From Eremophila alpestris peregrina (lineage: Eukaryota > Chordata > Aves > Passeriformes > Alaudidae), in the NCBI GenBank assembly GCA_009792885.1, contig WMCF01000066.1, positions 2,979,891-3,043,890 on the forward strand: a stretch of 64,000 nt of DNA, given 5' to 3'. Both the position numbers and the translations under genes were made by a program. Shown piece after piece: positions 46,226-58,431 of this stretch (its first letter is position 1; each line of letters starts with the position of its first letter). The notes under the pieces were generated by a model. It was not told the DNA's origin. It saw nothing but the letters and a program-made list of their open reading frames with translations, and made no database searches.

Positions 46226-49041
46226 GTCCAAGCATTAAATGGCAAAAGTGAAGTTGTAAAGGGAATAGATTGGAGCTTTTTATTGACCAAACCACGGATT
46301 TCAGCCTTTTTTTTTTTTCAATTTTGAAACTGCAAAAGTCAAACACTCAGAGATCTTCAAGACATATCGGGCAGAAAACATTCCCTTACCAAGGGAAAGC
46401 ACCTGCAGGGAGGGCAGCAGGCTCAGGGCTGGGCTCCTTGGGGTGCTCAGGCACAGCTACCTGGGGACCTGGCACTGAAAATCCCCGTGGTGACACTCCA
46501 GGAATCACAATTTACAGCAGGGAGACTCAAAGCCCAGCAGCAGCATCAGCTGTGGCTGCACAGTGCCCACCCAGATGCACACCCTGCTCCCCTCAGAATG
46601 CCCTGTCACGGAGCCAGCACATCCCTCTCCTCCTTCCATACTGATTTCAGCTTTATGACACATCAAGATTTGCAAGGAAGGCACCTAATTCCTAATTTTC
46701 AGGATTTGTTTGGGAAAAGTAAAAAGGGGCTGTTTCCTGGCTGCCCCCCAGGTCAGAGCAGGGGCAACATCCAATTTAAAAAGTCAATATTTTCTGCAGG
46801 AAATCTCAATCATCTTCTTTTTTTTTTAGTTTGTTTGGCTTTTTTTTTTCCTTTTGGTCCAGAAAGATTTTATTTTTTTTTTTGGTCAAAGTTTCCCAGG
46901 AGGAGGGGAAGAGGGATGCTCGTAGCAGGCAGCAAAGTGTTGCTAATCTTATGCACATACAAAATGGAAACACCGCTTCCTGGTGGGATTGCTGCTATTT
47001 TGTTTTTATAAAAATTTTAATCTCTGTATCCCTCCTGCTACTGTTTGTATTTTTCGTGTGTCTATTTGAAAAGCAAACAATATTGCCGGCTCCTGTGGCG
47101 CTCTGGGTTTGGGTTTTGCTTTACACTTATTTATTTTGCTCAGCAGTTTAAATTATTAGTCCCTGACCCTGCAAATATCTTGTTGCACGCAGATCCTGGG
47201 GCACACAAGCGAGACGTGCCCGGGGTTTATTTGCACTTGTGAGCACAGCCCTGAACCCAGGGGGAGGTAAATTAATTCAAAATCCAAAGTAACAAACTCT
47301 GGTGATGCCCCCCAGCACAGAGGCCAGTTTGAGGTTTGTTTGTTCAGCACCCCTTGGTTCGGTGGACAGGCTGCAGATGGGATGGGGAAGGGCCAGGACA
47401 GGCTCCAACAGCTCTGGGTGATGCCAGGGGATGTTGTTGTGTCCCTCTCTGACAGCTGGGAAAAGAGAAGGAAAAATCCCTTCCTGCTCCATCCTTACTT
47501 CCCCACTGCTTTGGGGCCAGGCACAGAGAAAACAGCAAAAAAAAAATCTGTATTATATCAAAGTGAAACACTAAAAAGAGGGGGAAAAGGTCTCGTTCTC
47601 TTTCCAGGAATGAAAATCTAAATAAAGCAAGGAGCACCAGAGCCAGTGAATCCTGCTTCCCTCAGGATTTGTGCCTGGAGCTTGAATGACTCAGAGGAAG
47701 CAGCCTGTGGAGCTGGGGGAAGTTTCCCAAAGAAGGGTTCAAGATCTGCACTTTTGGGATCCCCCAGTCCCAGTTAAATCCTACAACACAGCAGGAAGCC
47801 AAACCTCTGTCAAACCACGCTGCTCCTGTTCCAATTCACTCCCTCTTTACCTTTCTCCACAGCAGCAGCTGGGCCCAGCTCCTCCCCATCCCAAAACCCC
47901 AGTCTGAAACCCTCCATCCCACAGGGGTCACCTTGTTCCTACTCTTCCCAGTCTGCCCACCCTCCCCAGGACCCTGCCCAGCAATCCAGCCCCTCTTTCA
48001 CCTTACAAATACCTCAGGATTAGCCAAAAACTGGGAGAAAAATCCTTCCTGGGCAGCAAACAGCAAATCCAGCCTCACCATCCCCCTGAAAAAATGAGGT
48101 TACAGCTCAGTGCATTGAGGGCTCAGCTGCTCACTCTCCCTCCTTCCCTGGCAGTTTGGGGGTGCCCAGGGGATGGGGGGACCCTCTCTCCCCTAGGACA
48201 CTCCCTGGACCCCCCAAAGGACAACAGGACCCAGCCCTTGGGTGCTGCAGCAGCTCCAGGGCCACCACCTGGGGATGGAACCCACCAAACCAGGTCCTAC
48301 TTAGTACCCAAAACCTTAAATTCCTCTGGGAATTCAGTATTAATTTGTTGTGCCTCAGGCTGAGCCACATGGAGAGCTCTCTGGGGAGCTGGGTGACACT
48401 TGGGGACATTTGGTGACACTAAACACAAGCCCTACACTTACAGGGGGGTGATTTTGGGGGATGCTACTTGTAAATCATTTTTCCATGGGGTATCAGGAGT
48501 GGATGAGAGGAGTTTGTTTCACTTCAGCTCTTGGGCACGCCACAGCAGAGTTTGGGGGTGGTTTGCACAATGTGGCTCCCTCCCAGAGGGAGAAAACCAC
48601 CAAAATTCCCTTTCCTGAGCCAGCAGAGCTGAGAGGAGGCAGCTGCACACAGCAACAGCTCCATTCACCTGTTTAAAACTCCAACCTTCCTATTGTAGCT
48701 GAGGAATTAAACCCAAAAATAAAGACATCCACGACTCACCCTCAGCCTCCTCCACATCCTCCAGCTCTCCCACTCTGCAGGATGAAACTCCCCTTCCAGA
48801 GGCTCAGGGATGCAGGGAGCTCCCAGCCCACCTACAGCACCCACCCAGCTGTGCTGGGCTGGGGGAACCACCCCAAACTCCCCAAAGCAAGGGAGACTCT
48901 GTGACAGCAAGTGAAATGTGTTGTGAATTAAAAACATGGAGAGGAAGCATGGATATATCCACCCCCAAACCCCAAATCACCTGTTTGTGAATGAGAAACT
49001 TCATTTTTCATACTAGGATAGAACTGGGGAGGGGTTTTCTG
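46226..49041. other. Non-coding stretch
   Basis: No gene is recognised. T-rich runs at 46305-46318, 46817-46850 and 46870-46884 give the stretch a low-complexity left half. An AT-rich unique section lies at 46960-47160. The rest is neutral with short overlapping frames. Confidence 0.55.
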
Positions 49042-49096
49042 GAATAATTCGGGTTGGAAAGACCTCCTAGGTCATTGATTCCAACCCTCTGAGCCC
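49042..49096 (-). mobile_element. CR1 LINE terminal fragment, antisense
   Basis: 'GAATAATTCGGGTTGGAAAG' followed by ACCTCCTAGGTCATTGATT and CCAACCCTCTGAGCC matches the antisense CR1 terminus. Only about 55 bp survive, so the subfamily cannot be given. Confidence 0.68.
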
Positions 49097-49946
49097 CCAA
49101 TCCTGCCCAGACCTGGGAGTCTGGGGTCTGGGAAGGGGGTCCTGAAAACAAAATTGTTCTAAAAGTGTTCTAAAATCCCAGCAGCAGCACAAGGATGGGG
49201 GGTGGACCCTGCAACCAGGAATTTGGGAGGGAGAGGGGAGCAAAATTGACCCCCAGGGATGGGGATGTGCAACCCCCCAGGGCACTGAACCCCAGGGGTG
49301 CTGCAGGTCCTGAGGAGCACGTGCAGGACCCCGAAATCTCACCCAAACCCGCAGCAACAGGGAGATTTATTTCTGCCAGTTTACACACAGCTTTTGTGTC
49401 TCGATGAAAAACAAAAGCCCTGAAGAAACGCAATTAAAATATTATAATTATTGGCGGTGGAGTATTTGCTTTTATCGGCTCCTATTTAAAAAGATGCAAA
49501 TAGGGGCGTTTTTAGCATTCCAGTCAGCCCGGCTCCCTCCTGCGGGGATGGAAATATTTGCTTTAGTCAACTTTGTTGTGCTGATTTCCTACTTTCCCTT
49601 ATTTTCCCCTTTTTTTCCCCATCATTACGCTCACTCCCCTTCCCTGGCACCGAGTCCCCTTTGGGGGTTTTGTCTTTTCCCTGGGCTGGACCCCGCACTT
49701 GGGGGGTCCCCAATGCTCCAGGGGGGTGCAGAACCCCCTTCCCATGCACGAACCCCCCAAGTTGGGGGGTCAGGAGGCGGGGATGCTGGAGGGGGACAGG
49801 GGGAGGCTGTTCTGCACCTGGGGTAGGGGAGATTTTGGGGACCCGGAGGGATTTTGGGGACCGGGGAGCTGCAGGTGGGGCGGGGCAGGGGCTGGGTGGG
49901 GCAATTCTGAGCCAAGAGCGCCCTCCTCTGGTCACTGCCGCTGGGC
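49097..49946. other. Non-coding stretch including an octamer-containing block
   Basis: No gene is supported. The left part is G-rich neutral sequence, the middle is the candidate regulatory block 49375-49560, and 49600-49946 is C/G-rich with CCCC and GGGG runs leading into the minisatellite. Confidence 0.5.
49375..49560. promoter_or_regulatory. Candidate enhancer with POU octamer
   Basis: The AT-rich unique block includes 'AACGCAATTAAAATATTATA', TTGGCGGTGG (49451-49460), 'GAGTATTTGCTTTTATCGGC', CCTATTTAAAAAG and a perfect octamer ATGCAAAT (49494-49501), plus a later GAAATATTTGCTTTAGTC. The octamer is the established POU-factor (OCT) binding site. The block contrasts sharply with the G-rich flanks. 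Regulatory role is inferred. Confidence 0.4.
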
Positions 49947-50578
49947 ACAGGGGCTGGGTGACGGGCTGGGTGACAGGGGTTGAGTGACATGGGATGGGGG
50001 ACAGGGGCTGTGTGACGGGCTGGGTGACACGCGCTATGGGGACATGGGGATGTGGGACATGGGCTGGGTGACATGGACTGTGGGGACTTAAGCTGTGGGG
50101 ACGTGGGCTGGGTGATATGTGCCATGGACTGGGTGACATGGGCTGTGTGACATGGGCAATGTGCCATGGGCTGTGTGACATGTTCTGGGTGACGTGTTCT
50201 TGGGACATGGCCTGGGTGACATGGGCTGGATGACATGGGCTGTGAGCTGTATGACATGTGCCATGATCTGTGTGTCATGGGGCTGTCTGACATGTGCAGT
50301 GTGCCATGGGCTATGTGACATGTTCTGGGTGACATGGGCTGTGAGCTGTATGATATGTGCCATGATCTGTGTGTCATGGGCCTGTGTGACATGGGCAATG
50401 TGCCATGACCCTGTGTGACATGGGCTTTGTGACGTGCCCATTGTGTCATGTGTCATGTGCAGTGTGCCATGGGGCTGTGTGACATGTGTCGTGGGCTCTG
50501 TGGCATGCCATGGGTTTTGTGCCATGGGCTGGGTGACATCTACCATGTGCCATGTGCCCTGTCCCCTGTACCCTGCAC
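49947..50578. repeat. Degenerate GTGACATGGGCT-type minisatellite
   Basis: About 630 bp of irregular tandem repeats of a roughly 18-22 nt unit built from GGGCTGGGTGACAT, GGGCTGTGTGACAT, CATGTGCCATG and GACATGTTCTGG. Higher-order repetition is visible: a segment starting GGCTGTGAGCTGTATGA at 50238 recurs at 50337 (99 nt away), and GTGCCATGGGCTGTGTGACA at 50161 recurs with one change at 50301 (140 nt away). One minus-strand frame stays open through much of it (49631-50449, 272 codons, Ser/His/Pro/Thr/Met-rich) because the unit lacks stops in that frame. I do not regard it as a gene. Confidence 0.9.
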
Positions 50579-53500
50579 AGCGCTGGGCTCTCACACTCTC
50601 TGTGTGTTCCTGCTTCTTGTTTTCAGTGTTGGAGACCAAGCAGGTGACAGAGAGGCCACCAAGAGTCCACGTCCCCATGGGCCACCACAGCTCCTCAGCA
50701 GCGTGCCACTTGCTGGAGCCCCTGCACCAGGGTGGTGACACCCAGACCCCCACAGCACCGGGCACAGGGAGTGGAGAGCTGGATTTAGGCTGGGATCCAT
50801 CCCTGGGGACAGGACAGGTGCCCACCCCTCAGTCCAGCCAAACCTGGCATTGATCAGCTGGGATCCATCCCTGGGGATGGGAGAGGAGGGACGAGGGGAC
50901 AAGACAGATGCTCCAGCTAAAAGCAGGAGCCACCAGCACCCCCAACCCCAAAGGTCTTTGCCCCCTATTACACTCACAAAGCAGCTTCCCTCCATGTCCA
51001 GCTGCCTCCTCACAAGCCTCCGAGGGTAATTAACTCTCTAATTAAAGATTAGAGCCCGGCTGTTGTTGGGTTTTCCCCACAGGGACGGTACCACAGTCTG
51101 GGCAGGGATTATCCAAAGCCATGTGCTGGCTCTGGCCACGGGGTTTGGCTTTGGAAAGGGCATTCCAAGGTGCAGAGGAGGGGCTGCTTCCCATTCCTCA
51201 GCCTCGGTGCTGATTTTGGGAAAGCAGAGAGCAAGAGCAAGGAGAGAGGCAGGGAAAATTGTGTGGGTTCATGGGGAGCCTGGCTCCCACCCACTGGTCC
51301 CACTGGGGATGCTGAGGCAGGACAGGTGAGCAAGGAGGCACCTCAGGGAGCTGGGATTGGGAATAACCTGTGAAATCAAAGTTTTTTTCATTCTCTTTTC
51401 CCCCCTCCTCCTCCTTCCAAAGCCAGAAATTGTGAAAACAAAAGAATGTTTCCTGCAGTTTCAGACTGTCAGTGGGATCAGTGTTGGGTAAATCCCTGGA
51501 GAAAAGCCAAGGGGGCAAAGGAGAAGCCCACCCTGGCACCAGCTGCTCACCCCCAGCTCCTGGGGCTCCCCCAGTGCCCCCTGTGCCCCCCATGAGCTCT
51601 CCCAGCCCCTTTCCCCACCCCACTCCCTGCACAACCCCGGACAGTGCTCAGCAAGGCTCTTGTCCCATTTATTAAGTTTACCTTGCTCATAAACCCCACA
51701 AGATTATGAAAATGCAAAAAAGGCCCTTTCTGTTCACCTCCCTCATCCTCTGCTTTGCACTTTCGATCAGATTCCAGCACAGCTGACTAATTTCCCTCCT
51801 TCCAACCCTTTTTGCTGCTGGGTTCTCATGCCAGAGGGGGAATTCTGTGGGATCAGCCAGCCCTGAATTCCATGGAGGGGGAACCCACCCAAACCCCACT
51901 TTTCTCCCCTATTTTGGGGCAGATCTGGGGCTTTAGGCTCTTTCCCAGCCCTCTAACAACCTCCTCAAAGCAACAGGCTGATATAAATGAATCATAGCCA
52001 GACTTTCTTCTTTTTATGTCTCTACAGTTTGGCCTTGTTGTAGAAAAATCTATATTTTAACCCTAATTGTCTCCCGGTGGTAATGATTAAGGCATGGCTG
52101 GGTGATTTGCATTCCAAATGCCACAGGGCTCTTGGCCCAGCCTGGATGAATCCCAGGCTCAGTGTCCAAACCCCATTAAAAAAAAAAAAAAGAAAGAAAA
52201 AAAGCCCATTAATGTGCACTTGGTTTTGATACAGTTTGTGGGAGCTTCTCGCTCCTCCAGCAGCCACCAGTTCCTGTTCCCCATCTGAGCATCAAAGAGG
52301 GGAAAGGCAAAGATTCCCAGGGATTTTTTCCCAACACTGGGGCAAAATAAAACATCCTGGAGCTGCTTTCCCATCTCCTCCTCATAGATTTGCCCTGCAT
52401 GGGGAATTTGGGAATTCCCCCATCCACCTTCTCCCCCAAAACTCACACACCTATGGTTTATAAAACCTCCCCAAGAGGGGAAAACCCAAAATAGAGTCAT
52501 CCTTTGGGGAATTGCAAAGTTATATTTGGGATTAAACACAATAGACCTGAGATAATTACATAGCCAAAATACCTATGTATATATGTAAAAATATTTCCTA
52601 TGAAATCTGCATATTAAAAGAATTCCCACGAGAAATCACACAAAGCAGCAGAAATTGGAGAAGTGGAAACAAGTTTGTAAATAATGAATATGTATTAAAA
52701 AAGAAGAAATATATTCAAGTTAGGAAGCAGAGGAGTTGCTGGGCTGGTAAATATCAGCCTATAAAGAGCAAATTGCAGTGGAGCCTGAGTTTATTTAGTC
52801 TTATGTGAGGTTTTGTAAAAGCTCAGTCCAACCTACTCTGCAGCTCCATAAATGGAGTTTTCCATTATTGTTTTGCAGATTAAAACACACAGGCTGCAAG
52901 TTGAGGAAGGACTTTAACCTCTTTTTTTTATTACTTTTTATAAAGTGATATAACCGGCTTTATTATATTTTCAAATTTCAATGGAATGAGCACTTTTACT
53001 GGGATTTTTACTGGGATTTACTCCTTCCCCCTGCAGCAGGGGAAGCTTGGCAGGGTTGTTACAGGGGATGAAACCCCAGCACCCAAAAAAAACCCCCAAA
53101 AAAATAGGTAGAGCTATTACAGATCACATCTTTATTCATATTTGTTAAAAAAAAATCAGGAAAACAGCCCCACAAAATGTTGGAAAACCAGAGTGCACAG
53201 ACCGGAAAACATTTCTGGAATAAATTAAAGAGCAATGCAAATCCTGCTAGGGATCACTATTTGGAAAAGGAAACGAAAAATGATGTCTCTTGACATTAAG
53301 AGCTTAAAAAGCATCCCAACCTCAAATTAATTTTGGATCTAGTGCCCTCCCAAGAGGAATTTTGGAGTCTTGCTGGATCCTGGCCACACTGGCCCCTCCC
53401 ACGGGGTAGCAAACCCAGCTGGCACCAAAAACACCCAGCCCCACCCCGTTCCCAGGAAGAAATATCTCCATTACAAAACTGCTCAAGCCTTGAGGGTTGC

Positions 53501-54495
53501 TGTAAACAAGGAAGGGAAGGGAATGCACACCTGTATTTTAAATTACATGAGTCTGGGGCTGGTTTATCCCCTCCTGCCTCGCCAACAACCCCGCCTGAGC
53601 CACGCTCTGCCCAAAAAAAACACTTCCCAAAAGCTTTTTCGTTGCCAAACATGAGCCCAAGCCCCACAGGTCTGAGCAGAATCACTGCAGCGACAAGAAG
53701 CAGGGTTCCCTCAGGCACAGCTGTACCTGGGAGCACCCAGCAGAGCGTGCCTAACAAAGCCAAGGAGGAATTTCCCTCCCTGTTCCCATCAAAGCTGATT
53801 AGTGGGACCCACTAATGAACTCTGCCAGCAGCTGGATGGCACCTCTGCCCTTTGCTGCAGTGGCAGTGTGGGGGATCAGGGCCCCCCAGATTCCAGCTGG
53901 GGATAGGACAGTCAAAAAGCACCCCAAAAGCTGGAGGAGAGCAGGGGGCAGGATTCGGGGGTTTGCTCACCACACCGGCCACATTCCAAAATCTGCACAC
54001 ACCCCAATCCCATTGTGGTTCACCCCAAAATACAGAGCATTTGAGGCCACAGGAAGTAAAGGGATGTGGTTGGGGCGTTGCCACAGTGCAGGGGTTTCTA
54101 AAGGGACAGAGAAGCAGGAGGTGAAGATTACAAGAGTCAGTGACTGGGAGTGATCCCAGTGCAGCCTCTGCTCTCAGCTCCAAGGATTTGGGGAGCATGG
54201 TCAGAGCCTGGGTGCATCCTGCCAGGCCACCCCAGCTGCAGGGACAGCACCACATCTCCCAGGGGGGATTTGGGGCTGTGAGCTGATGTCTGAAGCTCCC
54301 CTGTGACCCCAAGATTTTGAAACCACCCAGTGCTTGGTTCAGCCAAAGCAAAGAGGTCTGAGCACCCAGAGCCCTGAAACAGGGAGGGATGGGGTGGGAA
54401 GAAGGCTTTGTGGGACCAGCACATATTTATTGATTGTGTTTTAAATAAAATATTACAATTAGCATAGAAATGAACTTCAGGCCTATATAGAAATG
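50579..54495. other. Non-coding stretch
   Basis: No gene is recognised. 52000-52080 and 52540-53300 are AT-rich and frame-poor. An A run with interruptions lies at 52178-52203. ACTGGGATTT is repeated at about 52998-53020. The GC-rich parts carry short overlapping frames, and the minus-strand frame 53296-53763 has no recognisable domain. Confidence 0.55.
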
Positions 54496-54985
54496 AATCA
54501 TAGAATCAGATAATGGCCTGGATTGGAAAGCAATTTAAAGATCATCTTGTTCCACTCCCTGCCATGGGCAGGGACACTTTCCATTATCCCAGGTTGCTCC
54601 AAGCCCCAGTGTCCAACCTGGCCTTGGACACTGCCAGGGATGGGGCAGCCACAGCTGCTCTGGGCACCCTGTGCCAGGGCCTCACTCCCCTCACAGGGAA
54701 CAATTCCCTCCCAATATCTGATCTAATCCTACTCTCTATCAGGTTGAAGCCATTCCCCCTTTTCCTGCCACTCCAGGCTCTTGTAAAACATCTCACCCCA
54801 CCTTTCTCATTGGCTCCTTCAGGTACTGGGAGGCTGAAATTTGGTCACCCCTCAGCTCCCCTTTCTCCAGGCTGGACAATCCCAACTCTTCCAGCCTTTC
54901 CCTCCAGCAGAGCTGCTCCATCCCTCTGCTCATCCTGGTGCCTCCTCTGGCCTCTCTCCAGCAGCTCCAGGTAATTCCTGAGCTC
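54496..54985 (-). mobile_element. CR1 LINE 3' region, antisense, longest copy here
   Basis: About 490 bp of antisense CR1 with, in order, AATCATAGAATCAG, AAAGATCATCTTGTTCCACT, 'CCTGCCATGGGCAGGGACAC', CCAGGTTGCTCCAAGCCCC, 'AACCTGGCCTTGGACACTGC', CAGGGATGGGGCAGCCACAG, 'CAGGGCCTCACTCCCCTCAC', AGGCTGGACAATCCCAACTC and 'CTCATCCTGGTGCCTCCTCT'. This is the CR1 3'-UTR plus the end of the former coding region read backwards. The copy is relatively well preserved but 5'-truncated and not coding. The inner boundary is approximate. Confidence 0.93.
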
Positions 54986-57900
54986 TCCGAGCTCACAGAG
55001 AGGGACCAGTTCCCTCCTACCTCAGAAACAACAGGATTTGGGGATTCTCCTCCTCTGCAGGAGCAGCGACACAAACCTGGGCACATCTGGAAGTGAAGCA
55101 TCCTTGGAAAAAGCAGGAGGCTGATCCAAGGTGTGGGGAGCAGCCCGTCCTGGAGGGCGCTGCTCTGCTGCTGTCAGCGAGCGTGAGGGCAGGTCTGATA
55201 TCCATAAATCAACATATTCCTCATTTCCAAGCATTGCAGCCTGACAGCTGTTACATGAGCACATTGTTAGGAGCTGTCAGGCGCTGATACATTGTGCCTT
55301 TTACAACATATGTTGACTTTTATCTAATGTTGTTCCATAATTAGCCCCAGGGAGTGGGAATCTGGGCAGCTGGCTGGCTCTGTGATCTCAGCTAACCTTT
55401 GCTGCCGGGGGGGAAAAGGGCACAGCCAGGAGGGCTGGAGCTTCCATGGATGCAGGAGAAGGCAGGTGGAGTGTGGGTGTGAGTGGTGCCTGCAGTCCAG
55501 CACCTGGGGATGGAGCAGGTCCAGTTTCCTTCTGCAGTCCCTGAGTGTTTTGGAGCCATCTAAGAGATAAAATAAAGCCCCAAGGGATCCAGGAGCTTCC
55601 CTCCTGGATGGAGCCTTGAATTCCAAGCTCAAACCGGGGTCATGGCCCTGGGGGTCTGGGATGGGGAGGGCACCAAGAGGTTCTTCTCTCATGCATGGGT
55701 GGAGAGGGACGACAGGGATGATTTACTGGCCAGGATGGGAGATAAATGAAGGAGCAGATGGTGGAGTTAATGAGTGGAAAGGGTGGATGGATGGATGGAC
55801 AAAGAGACAATGGAGACAATGTGGCAATGGATGGTTGCACTTGTACCCAGATGAGGACGAACGTTCAGAGGTGTCCTCACAGCCTGTCTAGGACCTGTGA
55901 TGGTGCCCAGAGAGGAAAGTTTTTGGTCACTGTCCCTCTCACCACCCCATGGTCCATGTCACCCTTCAGGAGCACCTTTGCTGTCACCAAAAATGATTCC
56001 ACTCACTCTTTGAAATATTCCCAGGCTCCTGCTCCACCAAAACAAGCATCAGAGTGCTCAGAACATGTTGGTCTCTATGGAACAGCTTTGAGGAGAAACC
56101 CCATGGGACTGGTGGCTGCAGGGAGGGGACACTGTCCCACTGCAGCCCCTCGGCTGCCTGGGCTCTGTTCCCTTCCTCGCTGCAGCTGCTCAAGCTTGAA
56201 AAAACAGCAGAGGAAAAATAAATCAATAAGACACGAAGATAAATATGCTTTCCATGCTGCAGCCGACTCCTCTGGACGTGCCGTGGTGGCTGCATAATTC
56301 ATAAACTCACCCCTAATATGCAAATGGGGCAGCTCCTTGCCAGGCTGGCCCAGGGGGACCTGAATTTTCCCCCCCTGGCAGACAAGCCCCCGTTGTGTGT
56401 GGTTTTGGGGTGCAGAGTTGTGTGTTCACGTCCAGCACAGGTGTGATGCCTCCCTTCCTGCAGCTCACATCATTCTGTGGGGTGAGGAAATATTCCCTCC
56501 CCCTGTTTGCATTCAGCCTGTCCCTGCTGCCACCCCTGGTGTCACCCCACGAGGCTCCTTGGGGGTTTGGGGCTTTCAGAGATGCTTCACTCCCTGCACA
56601 GTGCAGGGATGACATCCAGCACAGGGTTCATTCCCCCACAGGCTGCCCTGGCTGCAGAAATCCTCCTTTTGGAGTCTGGAACACTCACACATCCCCAGGA
56701 GTGATCCAGCCCCAGGTCTGGAAAAGGCTGGAGAATGAGGCCCAGCTCAGCCTGTGAGTGCCCACGAGAATTCTCTTGGGGAATCAATTCCTGCCCAGCC
56801 CTGGCCAAGCACAGACCCCTCCAGCTCTGCATCCACCCATTCCCAAACTTGCAAAGCAGCACTTCATCTCTCCTCACAACAGCCACGTCTCTGAGAGTAA
56901 ACCCTAGCCAGAACCCAAGAAACTTCTCCAAAGCAAAGGAAAAACCCCTCTGCATGTGTCTAATGCTACATCAGCCAACTCACCCATGGCTGGGCATCTT
57001 CTTGGGGTGGCAGATCTGCACACCCCCTCTCACTGCAGGGCTACTGTTATTTTGCTACAAGAATCCCTTTTTCCCCATATTTTTACCCTGTCCCCATCAC
57101 TCTGGATCACTGGGGGGGATGATCCAGCCAAAGCATTCCCCAGGTGCTGCATGTTCATGGAAACAAAAGGATTTGTGCCACCACGTCAGGGATGAGACAT
57201 TTCCCTGTCCCATGGAACCCATCTCCTGCCCACAGCCCCCCTGGGTGGGTTTGAGCTGAGGATCCAGGTCTTTAAAAAGGAAAATTTCATAAGCATTTCC
57301 TTCCCATCCTTCAGACAAACACAACACTGAAGGAAAGAGCCAGGCTAAGACCTTGATGCAGAAGAAGGGCATGAAAACCTACGTGCTTTTATGAGGGATT
57401 AAGGCCAACTTAGTTGTGTCTTAAGCTACTAAAGGCTTATAAAAGCCCTGAAGAATAGGCTGCACTCCTCGGAAAAACCTCCCAGGGCTCCACTAAAAAA
57501 GTCAATTTAAAGTTAGAGCGCTTCAGTGCAGAGCTCTGCAAAGTGCAAGAGCCTGGTCTTCCTGGAGAGGGGGGTTTGGGGTGAGAAAAAATGGGATTTG
57601 AGTCCCCTGCATGGATAGCACAGAGCTGAGGGGCAGCTGGGAATAAACACTTTGCCAGTGTGGGTGGGAATGATGGGTGTTAGAGAATTCAGCACCGACT
57701 TCTCAGATAGAAAAGCAGTTTATTGGTGATTTTAGCACTGCAGCATCATCAGGGACTTGTTTCAGGCAGCACATGGAAGAGCAGGACGTGACCTAGGGGT
57801 CGGCAGTGTCCTGGCAGGGAATGCTGTGGATGGGACCCACCTTGCTCAGCTCCCAGCTGGGATTCTCCCTTTCCAGGGGCTGCCCACAGCCTTCTCCTGC

Positions 57901-58310
57901 TTTCCCCAGCTCTGTGCTCCTTCCTCCTCCATCCCGCCAGCAGAGCTCACCACGAGTGGCTGCTTCTCCCAGATAAATGGCTTAATTAGCTTCCTATTGA
58001 CTCAAGTGAGCACATCCCTCCGGCAGGGCTGGAGGAGAGGCGGCATCCCGGGGAGCAGATCCTGCATCCCAGCAGCACCACCAAGCTGCAGGGATGGGAA
58101 ACTCTTTGCCCTATGGAATCACAGCTGGGAAAGGCAGATCCAGCCCCAGGAGGGGTTTCTGGTCCCTGCCTGAGCATCCGTGTGAGCATCCCTGGGGCAA
58201 ATTCCATCCTGTATTCCCTGGGAGAAGAGGAACACACAAAGGGTGAGACCGTGGCAGGGGGAGAAATCCAATAAATAAAAATATTTCTTTATTTTCAGGA
58301 TGCGATGGGG
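54986..58310. other. Non-coding stretch
   Basis: No gene is recognised. A short GGAT tetramer run lies at 55784-55799. An AT-rich block at 56180-56330 is listed separately. A minus-strand AATAAA (57719-57724, within AAGCAGTTTATTGG) has no supporting 3'-UTR-like sequence, so I do not call a transcript end. Confidence 0.52.
56180..56330. promoter_or_regulatory. Candidate enhancer with POU octamer
   Basis: Includes AAAATAAATCAATAAGACACG, AAGATAAATATGC, TGCATAATTCATAAAC (POU/homeodomain-like) and a perfect octamer ATGCAAAT at 56318-56325. This is the second perfect octamer in a block of this type (the other is 49494-49501). The block is repeat-free with moderate AT content. Function is inferred from motifs only. 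Confidence 0.35.
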
Positions 58311-58372
58311 AATAAAATAAAATAAAATAAAATAAAATAAAATAAAATAAAATAAAATAAAATAAAATAAAA
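58311..58372. repeat. (AATAA)12 microsatellite
   Basis: Twelve uninterrupted AATAA pentamers (60 nt plus two bases). Many AATAAA words arise on the plus strand as a by-product and should not be read as polyadenylation signals. Confidence 0.97.
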
Positions 58373-58387
58373 GTAGTACTAGCAAAA

Positions 58388-58431
58388 ATAATAATAATAA
58401 CAATAACAATAATAATAATAATAATAATAAC
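58388..58431. repeat. Imperfect (AAT/AAC)n microsatellite
   Basis: AATAATAATAACAATAACAA followed by (TAA)n and AACAAGAAC. It lies 15 nt after the (AATAA)12 tract, forming a compound microsatellite. Confidence 0.92.

Noticed and set aside
49631..50449. Minus-strand repetitive protein of 272 codons
   Set aside because: Produced by a tandem repeat whose unit lacks stops in that frame; irregular unit lengths argue against coding constraint.
57719..57724. Minus-strand AATAAA as a transcript end
   Set aside because: Isolated signal in neutral sequence with no UTR-like context; AATAAA is common by chance.
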